This document shows positions 43,988 through 57,185 of a stretch of 64,000 bases of DNA, piece by piece. Made by a program: the position numbers and the translations under genes. Source of the stretch: Kuschelorhynchus macadamiae (lineage: Eukaryota; Arthropoda; Insecta; Coleoptera; Curculionidae). The stretch lies in contig JAUTXW010002153.1 in the NCBI GenBank assembly GCA_030620095.1, positions 1 through 64,000 on the forward strand, written 5' to 3'. The notes under the pieces are model-generated. The model was not told where the DNA came from, ran no database searches, and saw nothing but the letters and a program-made list of their open reading frames with translations. The number at the start of each line of letters is the position of its first letter. Positions within the stretch are counted from its first letter, which is position 1.

Positions 43988-45778
43988 GTTTTTAGGTCAA
44001 TACGTGCTTGTTACTTTATTTTAAATTTATCCTATGTTAATTGTATTCCCTTTTAGCCCTGGATATCTAACACATAAGGGCAATATTAGTACAAATTCTT
44101 TCACCTAACTTTGGCCTATAAACTTAGTTAGGTTTTGTTAACTAAATCGGTTGTGTGCAGTGTTTGGAAAACCAAATTACTTCCTTAAATATTTCATTTT
44201 TCAATCATTATCTCCTGATTGCATGAGTATTTAGACCCTTTTATGTCCTGAATTATTACTCGAACATTTTTTGTCTTCTGTGAATTGCCTAAAATATTTC
44301 GTTATGAATAAATCTCTTTTAATGGTAAAATAACAAATTTATTTATATTGTATTGTGAAAATCTAATTTAAATCAAGTCTAGGTATCTGTCAGGGTTTTT
44401 CCACTTCCCCATTTGAAATCAATTCCCCATAGCCTTGTTCTCTGTTTTAGTTGCAAGTTGATTTTTCGGGATAGCCTTTTCAACTATTATTCTAATTATC
44501 TAAGTTTTGGAAGCTGGAAGATGTTTGTTTACTGTTCGTTTTGCCTAGTTCACAGTATAATTTAGGGTCATGGACGTGTCACTTCCTATGCGCTATCACT
44601 CGCTGCATCCGATATGCCCTAATTCAGTAGGCGCATGCTAAGATTCCTACTATTGCCAAGTTTATTCTCAAGTGGTTGCCGTTTGAATTATAAACCAATC
44701 AGCGATCATTTTTCTCGCTTTGCAATCCCTATTTTAAATAATTCCGAGTTCCTCTTGACAACACTGATGTCACCTGGGTAATCTAACCAATGATAGTTCG
44801 GCATCCGAGTTGAGTAAATTCTAGAAGGTACAACGGAGCTGGTTCCAGGAAGGAACTACTTTTTCACTTCACTTTTCTGGTCTCCTGTAACATCGAAAGG
44901 TCTTCAGCGCGAACTGGGGAAAATAAAATTCAAGTTTTTCTTGGAATTCCGTTAGTGGGATTTTTCCTCAGCTTCGTATTAATTTACTTGGGGTTTTGTA
45001 TAGTGAATTTTATAATATTTTGTAACCTCCAATAATCTCTCTGAGAGAGGATTTTTGGTGCTGAAGTCGGACCAGGCCACCATTTTTCTGCCACGTTGTG
45101 AAGAAGTCTTCCTGTCCGGGGCGAACTAAACCCTATTGAATAGGGTCTTAGTACGGGGCCTTAAGACTCACTTTGACGTGAACGAGTAACGTTCCGCCCT
45201 ATAACTACTAAGGTCCTGTCTACTGATACACCTTCCACTGGTTGCAGTGACGTATCACGCTGGGACAATTGCTGAACTTTTTTTTTACATATTAGTGTAT
45301 TTTTTTGTAATTTTTGTACAGGTTTTTTCCAAAAAAAATATTAAATAGATTTTATTGTTTTAGAGTGTGTTTTATTTAGCTCACATTTTCTCTCCTTTTT
45401 CAAGATATTTTTTTTTATTAAATAACTTTCTTTATTTTAAATTACAATTTTTTATGAAAATATCAGGAACAAGTGAGTACCGAACACATCTAGGGCTTTC
45501 CAATTTAGGTCGTAATAAATTGGTGGCGCTCACGTTTTTTACTTTTAATTTTTTTCCGCACGCCCACTCTCCGGGTTAAACGAGCTTAGGGCATTGATAT
45601 TGCACGCTCTGTTGACCACGAGTTTGTCTCTTGATACTTTTGATTTTTTTTAAATTACCTTTGCGCGTTTTTTTTTATTTCAGTAAATTAATAAAAATAT
45701 TTCCTATTTTATTATTAAAAAAAAATAAGAGCGTAGCAATCTTGCACCCTACGGTTATTAACCAGAGCAAGGGTTGCA
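43536..45778 (+). repeat. Right LTR (about 2.2 kb)
   Basis: Aligned with both left segments. It contains a (TA)n tract at 43918-43983 exactly around the position where the left LTR was invaded, and about 170 bp near 43690-43856 not present on the left. It ends GGGTTGCA. Confidence 0.85.
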
Positions 45779-46585
45779 ATCTACTTACGCAAATGACAAG
45801 TTTGGTACGAAAAGCAAGTTTTATATAAAAATTGTGTGGTAAAACGTGTTAAAATTTTCCTGCGAATCCAATAATGGTACAGCAAAAGCCGGTCTAATAA
45901 AACGTTTAAATAATGGTTAAAGAGAAATATGTCCAGTTTAGGTAAAGTATATTTTAATAGCAATAATAAATATTAATTATTGCTTATTACTTATTAAAAA
46001 ATGGAAATATTACAATTGATTTTGGAATGGCGTAACATATTACCTGATAGACAGACAAAGTTCAATTGGTACGTAAACAAAAGGAATAAAATGCCTGCAT
46101 TTTGTTCAGTTGTGGTCGGTGTGGATTGTGTAATGCGAAAGGGATCCCTGCAGCTTTCAAAGATCGGGAGTTTATTTAAATGCGTTGTCAAAACAAAGGC
46201 GAGAAAGGTGGATAAGCTTTTTGAAACGAAGATCATTAAATGATACATGTTTAAAAATGCCCATACTTGTTCCGAACATTTTATAAAGACATCCTTACAA
46301 ATACAGTTTTAAGCCTCATTTTACAAATACAGATAAATATAATTTTGTAATAAAATGTAAGCTGAACACCGGTATAAAAGCTATGGGTTAAGATTCAATA
46401 ATTTAGTGCATCCGTAATAGTAAAAGTAGGCAAATAATTAAAATATAAAGAAAGTTCGCCGGCCATAAGTTGTATGGAACAATTATCTATTATCATTAGT
46501 TTTTCGTTATAACGACAATTCACATCTCTAACAACTTACTGACAATACTTGCTACGGGACATATTCACAACAAAAGTTCATTGTG
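45779..46585. other. Gene-free stretch
   Basis: No supportable gene. A plus frame at 46001-46243 begins a Met-Pro-Ala-Phe-Cys segment reminiscent of a THAP zinc finger, but the required later Cys/His residues are not in place. Confidence 0.4.
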
Positions 46586-46770
46586 CGAAATTTCCGCACA
46601 TGCTCGATGAATGCGTTTTTTTAAGTCTTCTAGTGCGGCAGGACGAGTTTTTATAAACATTATTTTTTATTGTACCCCACAAATCAAAATCCAAAGGCGT
46701 TAAATCTAACGACCTAATAGGCCAAGGTATAAATGGACGGTTGCAACCGATCTAACAAAACTAGATATGA
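46586..46770 (-). pseudogene. Mariner-like transposase C-terminal fragment
   Basis: The minus strand encodes Trp-Pro-Ile-Arg-Ser-Leu-Asp-Leu-Thr-Pro-Leu-Asp-Phe-Asp-Leu-Trp-Gly, the conserved block containing the last catalytic residue of mariner-type transposases, followed by an Ile-Lys-x-x-Val-Tyr segment. Only about 60 codons are recognisable and there are shifts. Confidence 0.7.
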
Positions 46771-46990
46771 AACTGAAAAGCTTAAGCGCCTTTTTGCCAT
46801 AGTATACATTATACAAAGCGTCAAATAATTATGTAAATCCTTGGTAAACGCCAAATAATTCCAACTTTATTGTATTGTATTCACGATGGCAGAATAAAGT
46901 GGAGAATGGCAGAAAAATATAATTTCTTGATTGACTTGAAGATTTACGAAAACGTAGAAGGGCCACAAAAATTTAAAAAATATTTTTTAT

Positions 46991-47083
46991 TAACTCGGAA
47001 TTTATTAAATTCCGATTTTTATCTCAGAATTTATTAAATTCCGACTTAGAGTTTGAAATCGGAATTTAATAAATTCCGAGTTA
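46991..47083. repeat. Nested palindrome cluster
   Basis: Three near-perfect 21-nt palindromes (46995-47015, 47024-47044, 47059-47079; core GGAATTTA-TTAAATTCC). The outer two also form an exact 26-bp inverted repeat (46991-47016 with 47058-47083). Could adopt cruciform structures or serve as binding sites; origin unknown. Confidence 0.9.
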
Positions 47084-47159
47084 AATTAAGTTAAGCTGGG
47101 TCAGAACCGGCCGTAGCATGGACAGAACAATACAAAAAGCATGACTCATTTTTACTTTC

Positions 47160-48480
47160 CCAGGAAAAGTACTGTCTATTCGCGGTATGGGCAAAAACTA
47201 AACTTAGCCGGATTACCTCAAATTTTGTTCAAAAGGTCATATGGGGATGACATGATTATGTTTTGGTAAAAATCCAATATGGTGAAACAAAATGTCGGCC
47301 TAATGAAATGTAAACAAAATTATTATTAACAAACTGCTTATCTAATTTACCTCAAATTTTGAACAATAATCAAATATAATATAGGAATAAACTGGTAAAG
47401 TTTTGGTTAGGAGCTAGTAAGGTGGAATGAAACTTTAGACTTAATAATATGTTTAAAATTTCAGTATCAAAAAGCTACTTATCCAAATCAGTTAAAATTT
47501 TACATAAAAATCAAGTTTGAAACAGGAATGAACTGGAAAAAATTTGCAAAACAAAATGGGGGCCTAATTATATGTTTAAAAGTCGGGAAAATTCTATTTT
47601 CTAGAATGGAAACCTTCTTTTTATGAAAGAAAATAATAAATGTCGTAATTAATTTTATTGCGAATTATTTAAATATAGTTATAAAAAATAAAAACTCTAT
47701 AAATTCATGTTTAACAACAAGAGTTTTCGTGAAAAATTCCCATACTTGAAATAAACAGTCTACATATCCATATAGTTATTTGATAATACCTTTAGATAAA
47801 TTACATAAACTGTAATTGTTATAAGTTTCAATTTATTTGTTATTATTATTATTATTTATTTTTCATAACATTAGTTACGTGGTTTAAAAACATAAATTAT
47901 GTCATTTTATTTTCCTCCATAAACTGGGGGCCTAATAAAATGTTTAAATATTCGGTTAAATTCCTTTTTCTGGAATAAAACTTTTTTTTATGGAGGAAAA
48001 TAATAAACGGCATAACTTATTTTTAGTAGACTACGTAACTAATTTTATTTAGAATAATAATAATATGAAATAAATTAAAAACTTAAAAAATTGAAATAAA
48101 TTACAGATTATAGAATATGTATAAAGTTATTACCAAATAATTATATGCAATATAGAATCGAAAAACTTTTACCATCTATGTTTCACATTTGATCTGTCTG
48201 TAAAATTTCAACTCAATTGGATAAGTAGTTTTTGATACTGATATTTTAAACATATCATTAAGTTGAAAGTTTCATTCCACCATAATGGCTCCTAACCAAA
48301 CTTTTACCAGTTTATCTTTATATCATAATCGATTTTTTACTTTGAATCGAATAAGTAAATTTTTAACAATGATTTTTTAAACCTTTTTATAGGCTGTCAA
48401 ATGGATAAGTTGTATTGGAACTGGAAAAACATAGTTTCTTCGAATCGCGAAGATCTGAAAAAAATCCGTAAATTAAAATA
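47160..48480. repeat. Complex dispersed-repeat block, partly inverted
   Basis: Copies of a 'tggtaaaaatccaatatgg' and 'aactacttatccaa' family occur here. 47380-47515 is matched reverse-complemented by about 48190-48340 (shared 'aaactggtaaa-gtttggttaggagc' block). Sub-blocks such as 'gaaaataataaa' plus 'ggcctaat(a/g)aaatgttta' repeat directly. Related copies lie near 33.5 kb and 63.8 kb. No coding potential. Confidence 0.6.
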
Positions 48481-51059
48481 TAGCCTTAAAAAAAGCATGC
48501 ATTGGTGGCAACGGGAAATATTAGTATACATTTTTTATACTATCATACAGTACAATTGCACGAGAATGTATATGTAAAAAAAATTAACCCAAATACCTTG
48601 ACTAACCAAATGGAAAATATTAGTACTCCTTTCTCTGAGTTCACAGGTAACTCAGAGGCCATGGAAGGAAAAAGTAGTCTACATTCTTCATCCCCTAAAA
48701 GTCTTACAAAAACTACGAGTCATAATTTTAAGCAACAAACCATAAAATCTGATTTTCAAAATATAACAAATAAAAATTTCCAAAGTTTCAATTATATAAC
48801 AAGCCGTTCATCATCAGAACATAGCGACTTATTGTTTGTGTATGCTTATAAACAAATGGGTCTATTTTTGACTTGATCTTAGCATAGCCATCGGCCAAGG
48901 ATATAATAAAATGTTTATTTTTGTGCCTATTTTCTCAGTAGCCTTTACATATAAAGGTATCAAACCTAGTGTATTAATAATCAGCAAGAATCGACTTATT
49001 TAATGCAACAATAATATACAAAGCGTTCCACATGAAAAAAAAAGGAACTGTTTTGACTGCTGAAAAACTGATAACTTTCCCAGTGCTACTATCGTGTTCG
49101 GAAGATTACAGATACCAGTGCACTTGTGAATTGAGCTTATCTGAGCTGTGGACTGAACGGACATCAGAAATAAAAATGGACAACTAACCTATGAAGGACT
49201 TTTTACTGCAGTGTACTGGTAGCCATATTGTGCTCAAGACATTTACCAGCACGACGCCAATATATAGAAAATAAAAACTGAATTAGTGGTAGGTTTGGTT
49301 GGGTTAGGTCAACAACAATGTTATAAACTTTTAAGATCTAAATCTGTTATATTTACTATGTTTCGGTATATATTAGACCATCTTTAGGAGAACATTGCTG
49401 CCAAGCATTATTCCAGTGATTATCTACCTCTTCATTCAGAGATACGATACTCTCACACTGAGATAACTTCATCTTCGGAATGTGTCAATTGACAAAACAA
49501 CTTGTTAATTTATTTAAGATAAGACTTACAAAGTTACAAGCAATAGGAAAAAAAAGTGAGGATGAAAGAATTTGTGTTTATATTCGCATACTACCCGAAC
49601 TGTTACCTGTTTAACAAGTGTTATAAATATCCCACCCCTATCGCACGGGATGGAAATAAGAGTCGGTAGAATCTAAATTATATAGATTTGGCATGCTTCA
49701 CCGTTTGTTTCTTTTAACTAACCGATTTAAAATAAATAAATAACAATTTTAGGTGTTGCTTCATATTTCTAGGGCTACCCCTGTATAACAGAAGAAAATG
49801 TATTTAAATATATATTTTACGTGTTTCACCGTTTCCTAAAAAATGTAAACGCTCTTGATTTTTTTTTACATTTTTTAGGGCTGATTAATTCTATTAGTGC
49901 TACCCTTTAAATATATTGTTTCTAGGGAGCTAGCCCTGTATTCTGAACTAACAGTATTTTGTATACTACAAAAATAATGTAAATTGGACGTGTTTCGTCC
50001 CTTTTTGGAACATTAGGTCTTTTCCTAAATATATAATGAAAAAAAAACAAGTTTTTACGCCGATGACTGAATGAAACAATTTTTCAATATCGGTACGTTA
50101 AAGTTTGCTCTTGCTGTTTTCAATTTGATTTTTATCGGTTTGTACGTTCTCAAAATATGATTTTTTTACGTTTACTTACCTTTTAAAAAATATCGACAGA
50201 CACCCTAAATCTTATTAACCCCAAATACTGACCTATATTCAATGTAAATTTGAAACAAATGGATTTGGCCGTTCTGAAGTTATCTTGGCCCAAATTTGAA
50301 CTGAACAAGACAAATACAACTATAATTTGCATAAGTTTTCATGAAAGTATAAACTTACATAAAAACATTCAGTGTCTTTTCTAAAACACTGTGCTTCTGT
50401 ACACAGGTCAAACTAGAACTTTTGCTTAAACCCCCATCTTGTTAAGCTTCAGTAGATTTACTGAAGCTTTCTGTCTATATCAAATTTAGTTTTTCCTCTA
50501 TAACGCTGCGTTAGTGCAAAAATGTGACATGTAAAAAATCATAGTTTTGAGAAAATCGCAATTAAAGTTTTAGTATTTAGAATACGCGTATATTTGTATA
50601 AACGCTTTGAGTTTTTACTTTACCTAGATTTTTGTATCGAAAAAGAAATTATTTTTCTGATATACATTTACATACTTAAGCCTACTGTAAAAATAATTTC
50701 GTTATAAATTAAACTATTTTAGAATTTAGAGAGATATTACATATTGCATTACAGTTGTTATCTCAAAATAATGATTACGTACAAAAATATTTTGATATGT
50801 ACCCTTATTGCACTTTTTAATTTAATTATTGTTTTAGGTTGTTTTGAACTGTAATGACAATCTTTGGTATTAGTACCTACCTATTTATGTGAACATTTAT
50901 ATTTTTTTATGTCATTTACTGAAACACATGATTCGTATAAAAACTTTTATTTTTCTAATACATCAAAAAACATTAAAACATTTGGTAACGAAAGGTTAAC
51001 TTATAAGTACTGTTTTTTTTTGTAAGCCTACAAGTTATTTTAGATTCTTCGCGGTTAAT
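48481..51059. other. Gene-free stretch
   Basis: Nothing supportable. A 124-codon plus frame (48502-48876) is Ser/Thr/Asn-rich without domains; I cannot distinguish it from chance. Confidence 0.4.
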
Positions 51060-53440
51060 TTATAGGTTATCAAAAAACCAGTGGTATGCATTTGGAATTG
51101 CTCTTATTTTGCACAATTCTTGCAAGTCCTCTTTTTTCTGGCTGCTTATGCCAGGTGGTGTTTTGTACGCTGGCAGTAGCTCAATTGTATTATTTCTTTC
51201 TTTGATAATACGTCTGTTAGACCTGTCAAATTTGAATTCTTTCATTTCTACGTTGTCATAAGGGTATTTGAAATAAACCGACCCTGGATAGTCCTTTGTT
51301 ATTTTAAATATTTTTATATCATTCTACTTTATTTTTTCTTCATCTGTTGACGTTTGAAAATTATGTCCAATGTTTTTGGAAACACCTTTCCAATCAAATA
51401 TATCTTTTGTTCCCATCTCCTTCACCTCATAATTTTTAGAGCACGCCACTTGTGCAATTAATACGAGCTGACTGGGGATATATATATAGGTTGTTTTTTA
51501 ATTGCCGTTGTAATTTTTCTTTCGATCGCTGAATGCATTGAATCGCCGGCATTTTGTGTATGGCCAGCAATAAGATACTTGTGCGAGTCACAGAGTGAAT
51601 GTTTAATACTTTTACGTCATATAGGTACATTGCAAAAATATATTGGTTTTTGTTCTGAGATGAACAGTTGTCTGAGTAAAATACTTAATCTTTTCTCTCG
51701 CATTTTCCCTTTAAGAAATCATAGAAAAGTGATGAAATTTCCATTGCTCCCTTTTTTGTTATTGCTTCATGCCAAATGTAGCAGTAACCTTGTTTTGTAG
51801 TGAGATTATAAACAGTGAAATCAAAAGTGTTTAACTTTTTTTTTTGTAAAAAACGCTGTCTCTCTTGCACGTGGAAGCTGCAAAACTGCTTGTAGGTCAA
51901 AAACAGCAACCAATGTGTCTGAATTCTCTTTTCTACTATCTGCTTTATCTTTTACCTTTTCCATCCTGGCCATCTCTTTTTCTTTTTGGTGGGTATCCAT
52001 ATTTTCTTTCAGTTTCTCTTTTTCTTCACTGGAACTATTTTCATACAACAGGCAAAATGTACATTTGTCTTTTATAGGGATAAAAAAAAAAGATTGAATT
52101 TTATATTAAATATCTCGTTGTATTTGTGTGTTTTTACAAATTGCTGACTTTAATACCTTTTAGTATAAAGTGGTATGAATAATTGGGTCAATTTCTTCCA
52201 TTAACTTGGAAATAAAATCTCTTTTCCTGTTAACGTCTGTCAGAGAATAAAAATTTTCTAGTAAAAATGTTCTATCATCATCTGTTAATTTTTTGTTGCA
52301 TTTTAACTTACATTTATTATTACATCCTTCTCTAATATGTTTCTGTGGCATAGCTCTCCCAAACTTTGTAGTGTATGCCTCTCCTCTATTAACTTTGATT
52401 TTTTTAATATTTCGCGCCCATTCATTTACTTTGCGGAGTCTTTTTCTCGTTTTCTTAACTTCTTCTTCATTTTCTGTATCGTCTACACTAATTGCATTAG
52501 GTGACAACTCTGCCTTTTTTTCTTCACTCAAAGAATTTTCTGCCTCTCTATTTTCTCATCGAACAGTAATTTTCTCCATATTATCATCATCTAAATTTTC
52601 CAAGTTCTGTAATTTATTCCCTTTATTTTTATTTTTTTTCCTTCAAACTTAGATTTACTACTTCTTGATCCGAATCAGAATTACTGTCTGGTTCAAAATC
52701 AGGATCTGTATCTGTAGCACATTTTTCATAATAGCTTTAATTCCCATTAACACAGTTATCACTAGGCTCATAGATATCTGAATTTGGCATTTCTCCAACC
52801 AAGCTGCTGTTCCTACCTAATTTAAGATAAATGGATTTCGGTATCTCTCTTTTCATTCAGTATAGAGTGTTCATGCGTACCTAGATCAATATCTTCATTT
52901 GAAGGAGGCATAGCAATCGCTTTTTTTAATTGATCGAAGTTTAAATCATCATTTTCGCATTCAGTAACTTCAGTACCGCAATCGATAGTATAAAGGAACG
53001 TCGCACTCAGTATATCATCATGTTATTCCAGAATAACTGGCATTATGTTCAGTATAATCTGACAAAATGTCGGAGGGATGATGTAAATTTTTGAAGCCAG
53101 GAATCAGAATTTTTCGAGCAATATCTGCTTGAATATTTTTAACTCCAGTATGATTGGTAACTTCTTGTTGCATATGACTAAGTTGCAACGGAAAAGTGCA
53201 TTGTCTCGTTTTCTGTTTCAACGATTGCATTGTGAACATTTAATATTTGCGTTTGTAATCTGCCATCTGGTGCACACATAGTCCGATGAACATCTCGATA
53301 GTCAGTACAGGACGATGGATATATTAAATCTTTTTTACTGTTGCTGCATTCCTCGGTATATACCGTGTATTCCTGTAAAAGGTAAATTATTAAGTAGGCG
53401 ATAATTCCCGCTGTATACCGTAACACACACACCGACGTAA
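51060..53440 (-). pseudogene. Broken gene of an unassigned, probably multicopy family
   Basis: Several minus-strand frames read in order. First come acidic segments (Asp/Glu/Ser-rich, 52640-53240). A Lys/Arg-rich Asn-Glu-Trp-x-Arg-Asn-Ile-Lys-Lys segment follows, with a Cys-Asn-Asn-Lys-Cys-Lys-Leu-Lys-Cys cluster (52160-52531). Then Tyr-Asn-Leu-Thr-Thr-Lys-Gln-Gly-Tyr-Cys-Tyr-Ile-Trp-His-Glu (near 51770), His-Thr-Gln-Asn-x-Gly-Asp-Ser (near 51555) and a terminal Lys-Lys-Glu-Asp-Leu-Gln-Glu-Leu-Cys plus Ile-Pro-x-x-Tyr-His-Trp-Phe (51060-51245). Frames change at least three times. The motif order is familiar from repetitive arthropod ORFs, possibly transposon-derived; I cannot name the family. 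Confidence 0.55.
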
Positions 53441-56400
53441 ATTGAAAATTAGATCGATCTGTAAAAATTTATTAATTTATATTATAAATCAATAACTCCA
53501 ATAAAGCATCCCAAAAACATCAATAAATAAAAATAAATGTAAAACAATTTCTAAAAAAAATCTTTTATATTCAAACTGTTGAACTAAAAGGTGCAAATAA
53601 TTAAATTTACATAAACAAAGAACTTTTATTAAAAATTTGAATAAGTATTTTCTTAAATGACTACGACTTGCGACTTTTAATTAAATAATTTGTAAATAAA
53701 TGCTTGTTTTAAAAAATATGTTTTACATTTATTTTATTTTGTCCTTTGCATTATTTTGTATGCACCCTGTATAAGAAATTCACGATTAGACACCATAATA
53801 TATTTTATATTTGGCCCAAACAGACTATACTTCAAGGTCACAGGGAAAAGTTAAAAATATGAAATGTATTATTATTTAACCTTTTAAAGTGTACAAAATA
53901 TCACAGCGATAGGTCAAGCTAAAGCTGATATAAATCGAACTACAAGATCAAAGTCATGGTCCATGTGAAAGTAAAAAGCATCATATTATTGTATTATTTC
54001 CCTACCCCACCTATATGTACAAAATTTTATAACATTTCATTATTACCGGACCTAAATACGTGTACAAAATTTCAACTCAATCGAATGTCGGGAAGTGTCT
54101 CAAAATTCAGTTAGAAATTTTGAAATGCACCGCGTATATACGATCATTGCTAGTTAAATAAAAGAAAAGTAATAAAGAAGTAGTTACCAGTAAATTTTTA
54201 TTGGCTTTCTCCTTATGAGTCAGTTGAAGTAACTTTTTTCCTCTACTGAGTGGTAATTTATTCAAAAAACTGTCAATATAGATTCACAAAACCAACTAAC
54301 AGAGCTCTTTAAGACTAAACATTACAACTTTTGCAACTTTGACAATCTTGACACTATTTTTTGGCGGTAAATAAGAATAACATGTGCATGCTTTCCATGA
54401 CATACTTATTTAATCGGACGAGCAATATTATAATATTTTGAGATATTACAGTGTTAATTATTATTTATTATGCAATATGAAAACATCTATCAAAAAATAT
54501 TGTAAGAAATAATATTTTTAGATATTACAGTATTACACTGTGTTCTTTAAGAGGTTTAAAATTACCGACAACCATTATCACGAATTGTGATTTTTTTGAG
54601 ATGTTACAGTATTGCACGTACACAGCGATAATATATCTGATATACAAAATTCTCTTTAAAATTCTTGCACTAGAGAAGATATTTGCAAATATCTGGATCT
54701 ACATAATATGCCGAATTAAAAACTTGGTGTCTTGTTAAGTTGTTAAAGTGTTTATTCCGATTATTTTAACGACTAAAATCTGCATTTTTTGGTGAAACTC
54801 GATTTTACCCAGTTTCTGCACCTCCGACAAAAAAAAACATGTTATTATATGTCTTATAGAAAAAAAATGTCGAGCTTTTGATCTGCCTAGTAGATTTTGT
54901 CCAAAGAGGTATCAATACGTCGTTACGAAGGCTTAAAGCCGGACACACGAATGTCATGGACATTTTCAAAAATTTCTCAAAATGTATCCTTAACTCCGAT
55001 CAAACCGAATGTACGCTAGTCTCTAAGGGAAATATATTGGTTGAACTTTTTTAATGATATCGCTTGATTTGCTTAGAGTCAATCGGTCAGATGCTACAGT
55101 GTCAAACGTGTGAACTAGTGAAATATATAAAAAGAAAATTGCAGATTTATTTCTAAATTGTTCGCCCTGTATACACGGGAGAGCAATTTTCAATCCCTCG
55201 AGGGAACTTTGGGGTCACGTAATACTCCTGCTTCTCATTACTCTTTTAGCAAAAAATTAGTGAATTCTGCGAAAATTTGAGATTAAAAACAGTTATTTTT
55301 TGATTTTGTTGAATTTCGACCACTTTCCCCGCATTTGAGGTATAGGTATCCTATTTCGATTTTGAATCTGCTTTATATTCCCCATCGAATCTCCACCTCA
55401 GCTTGGTCAAAAAAAATGCCTCCAAAATTACCTTATATTTTACTTCATTTTTACTTGTCCGAGATTTTTGGACGGGGAATCCGAAAAAAAATATCCCATC
55501 TCGAAAAATTACCCATTGCGGCTGCATTTTGAATCATTGGGATATCAAGTCCCTATCGGATTACGGAATACGATTGGCGTTCGGGCTCACTTCTTCCCAG
55601 ACGTACCGTTACTGGCGTGCCGAATGTCAAAAAAACACGAGTTTATAAAAATTTTTGGTCCAGGAACCGAGGCACTGAACCTATGAAAATTTCTTGACAT
55701 AGATTAATGTAAATTACTTATGTAAATTCTTTGACATCATGACTAATCACCTCTTAACGTTTTTTAAGTAAAATGTCAAGTTTAACACACTAAACAGAGT
55801 TTAGAGCACAATACAGAAAATATCTTAAACCAGAGATTTCAACTAATTGTGTTTAGTTATTGTTGATAAACTATCTTGTAAAAATTGGTATCCCTGAACA
55901 ATACTCCTAGCAAAGCCTAATTAAAAATACACATAAACATATATGTGATTTGATGCATTTTAATAGAACCAACATCATAACTGCATAAATCTCATTCTTG
56001 CCAAATACTAATATCACTATATTACTGAGAGTAAAATCTTACCACTGTTTTCCGATGTAATGTTGACTCATATACAAAATTTGCAAAAGTACTTGTAATT
56101 CATGGAGTTCAATACGTATAGTAAGTGGACAAGTGGTTCAACTCGTGTTTTTTTGTTACACCATAATCAGCAAAACACGAATGTTGTATCTAATCGTGTT
56201 TTAATTGTTATCAGACTGCCTTTTTAGTGAGCCTAGGTTAGCTCTAGGCCAGGTTGGTGTTGTAAAATGAGTTTTATCATCTTTGTGTCAAGTGATAGCC
56301 AACAGCATGTCGCCAAATAGGCTCAATTCACAAAAGCATTAGTATCCGTAATCTCGTTGTTCGCAACATCATCATACCCTACTCCTTCAACTTGAATAAA

Positions 56401-56590
56401 CGGCTATGGAGATTTCCCCATACTATGACTTTTATCCGATAGTAGATACAACATATGTGTTTGTGACATGTGCTCACAGACTCGTGTAATGATCGGTTTC
56501 TACGTCTGCTGTAGGCCGTAGATTGTACAACACAGTAGTTTTTTTCGTTCGTGTTCCTTAAGCCTAGTGAACAGCAACTTCTATAAAGAC
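53441..56590. other. Gene-free stretch
   Basis: No gene seen. CCCTGTATA-type repeat termini (reverse of TATACAGGG) occur near 53766 and 55166. A 'gtacaaaattt-(c/t)aactcaatcga' block near 54060 belongs to the same dispersed repeats as 48.2 kb. Confidence 0.45.
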
Positions 56591-57185
56591 TTCAAAACAA
56601 GAACAAATAATTGCATATGCTCTTTCTGATTGAAAGTAGGTGATTGAAAACATTGCCCAACTTTCTTATATCTTGAGGATTTTACGTATGTTGGATATAA
56701 AAAATTAATACAATACTATCTGCGACTCCGTTTACAAATCACATAAATCAAATACACTCCCAACCGGTTCTTCTATTATGTCGCAGACAAGTATGAATTA
56801 AAGGTGAATCCGAAGAACTTTTGGAATACATTTTGTAGTATTTAAACAAAATAATGTTTAAATACTACAAAATGTAGTTCTTCTCTTTTCCTTTAGATGT
56901 TTGTAGACCACCTTCTTTCAACAAGTTTTTCATCAAAAATATACCAGTGCCTAATAACACTGGGAATGACCTTATTAAGTATTTATTTGAAACTAAATTA
57001 TTTAGTTATATGCACAATGAGTTTTTGTTTTCAGAACTTACAGAACAAGAAGTTAGCAAAGTTATGTTTCTTATTAAAACCTGAGCAAATGGCGTTGTTG
57101 GTACTAATATAAAATTGATATATTTAATTATGCCGCATTTGCTGTACCATATTACTTTTTAAATCAATAAATGTCTAATATCTGG
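56591..57185 (+). pseudogene. LINE reverse-transcriptase N-terminal fragment
   Basis: The plus strand encodes, across two frames, Asn-Pro-Lys-Asn-Phe-Trp-Asn-Thr-Phe (about 56800), then Phe-Leu-Phe-Ser-Glu-Leu-Thr-Glu-Gln-Glu-Val-Ser-Lys-Val and Pro-His-Leu-Leu-x-His-Ile-Thr-Phe (57020-57160). This is the order seen between endonuclease and reverse transcriptase in Jockey/CR1-type LINEs. Stops and a 21-bp inverted repeat interrupt it. It differs from the LINE at 58.4-60.5 kb and lies on the other strand. Confidence 0.65.
56827..56876. repeat. Perfect 21-bp inverted repeat with 8-nt loop
   Basis: 56827-56847 and 56856-56876 are exact reverse complements (core TTTTGTAGTATTTAAAC). It lies within LINE coding sequence, so it looks like a local inverted duplication of LINE-derived DNA. 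Confidence 0.95.

Larger units (their letters stand above)
34397..45778 (+). mobile_element. Degenerate Gypsy-type LTR retrotransposon, left LTR interrupted
   Basis: Two long terminal repeats of about 2.1-2.2 kb flank a gag-pol interior. The left repeat is split by a 2.8-kb Tc1/mariner-type insertion. The right repeat contains a (TA)n expansion. A lysine-tRNA-type primer-binding site follows the left LTR. The pol order protease, reverse transcriptase, integrase is the Gypsy (Ty3) order. Stops, frameshifts and internal deletions throughout show it is dead. No convincing target duplication was found; the LTR starts (TGTTA) are approximate. Confidence 0.8.

Noticed and set aside
46001..46243. 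THAP-domain gene start
   Set aside because: Only the first Met-Pro-x-Phe-Cys resembles THAP; the later Cys/His ligands are missing and frames change.
48502..48876. 124-codon Ser/Thr/Asn-rich frame
   Set aside because: Low complexity, no domain, no clear promoter or poly(A) context.
55335..55686. Three overlapping plus-strand frames
   Set aside because: No recognisable motif; the frames overlap each other and none is favoured.
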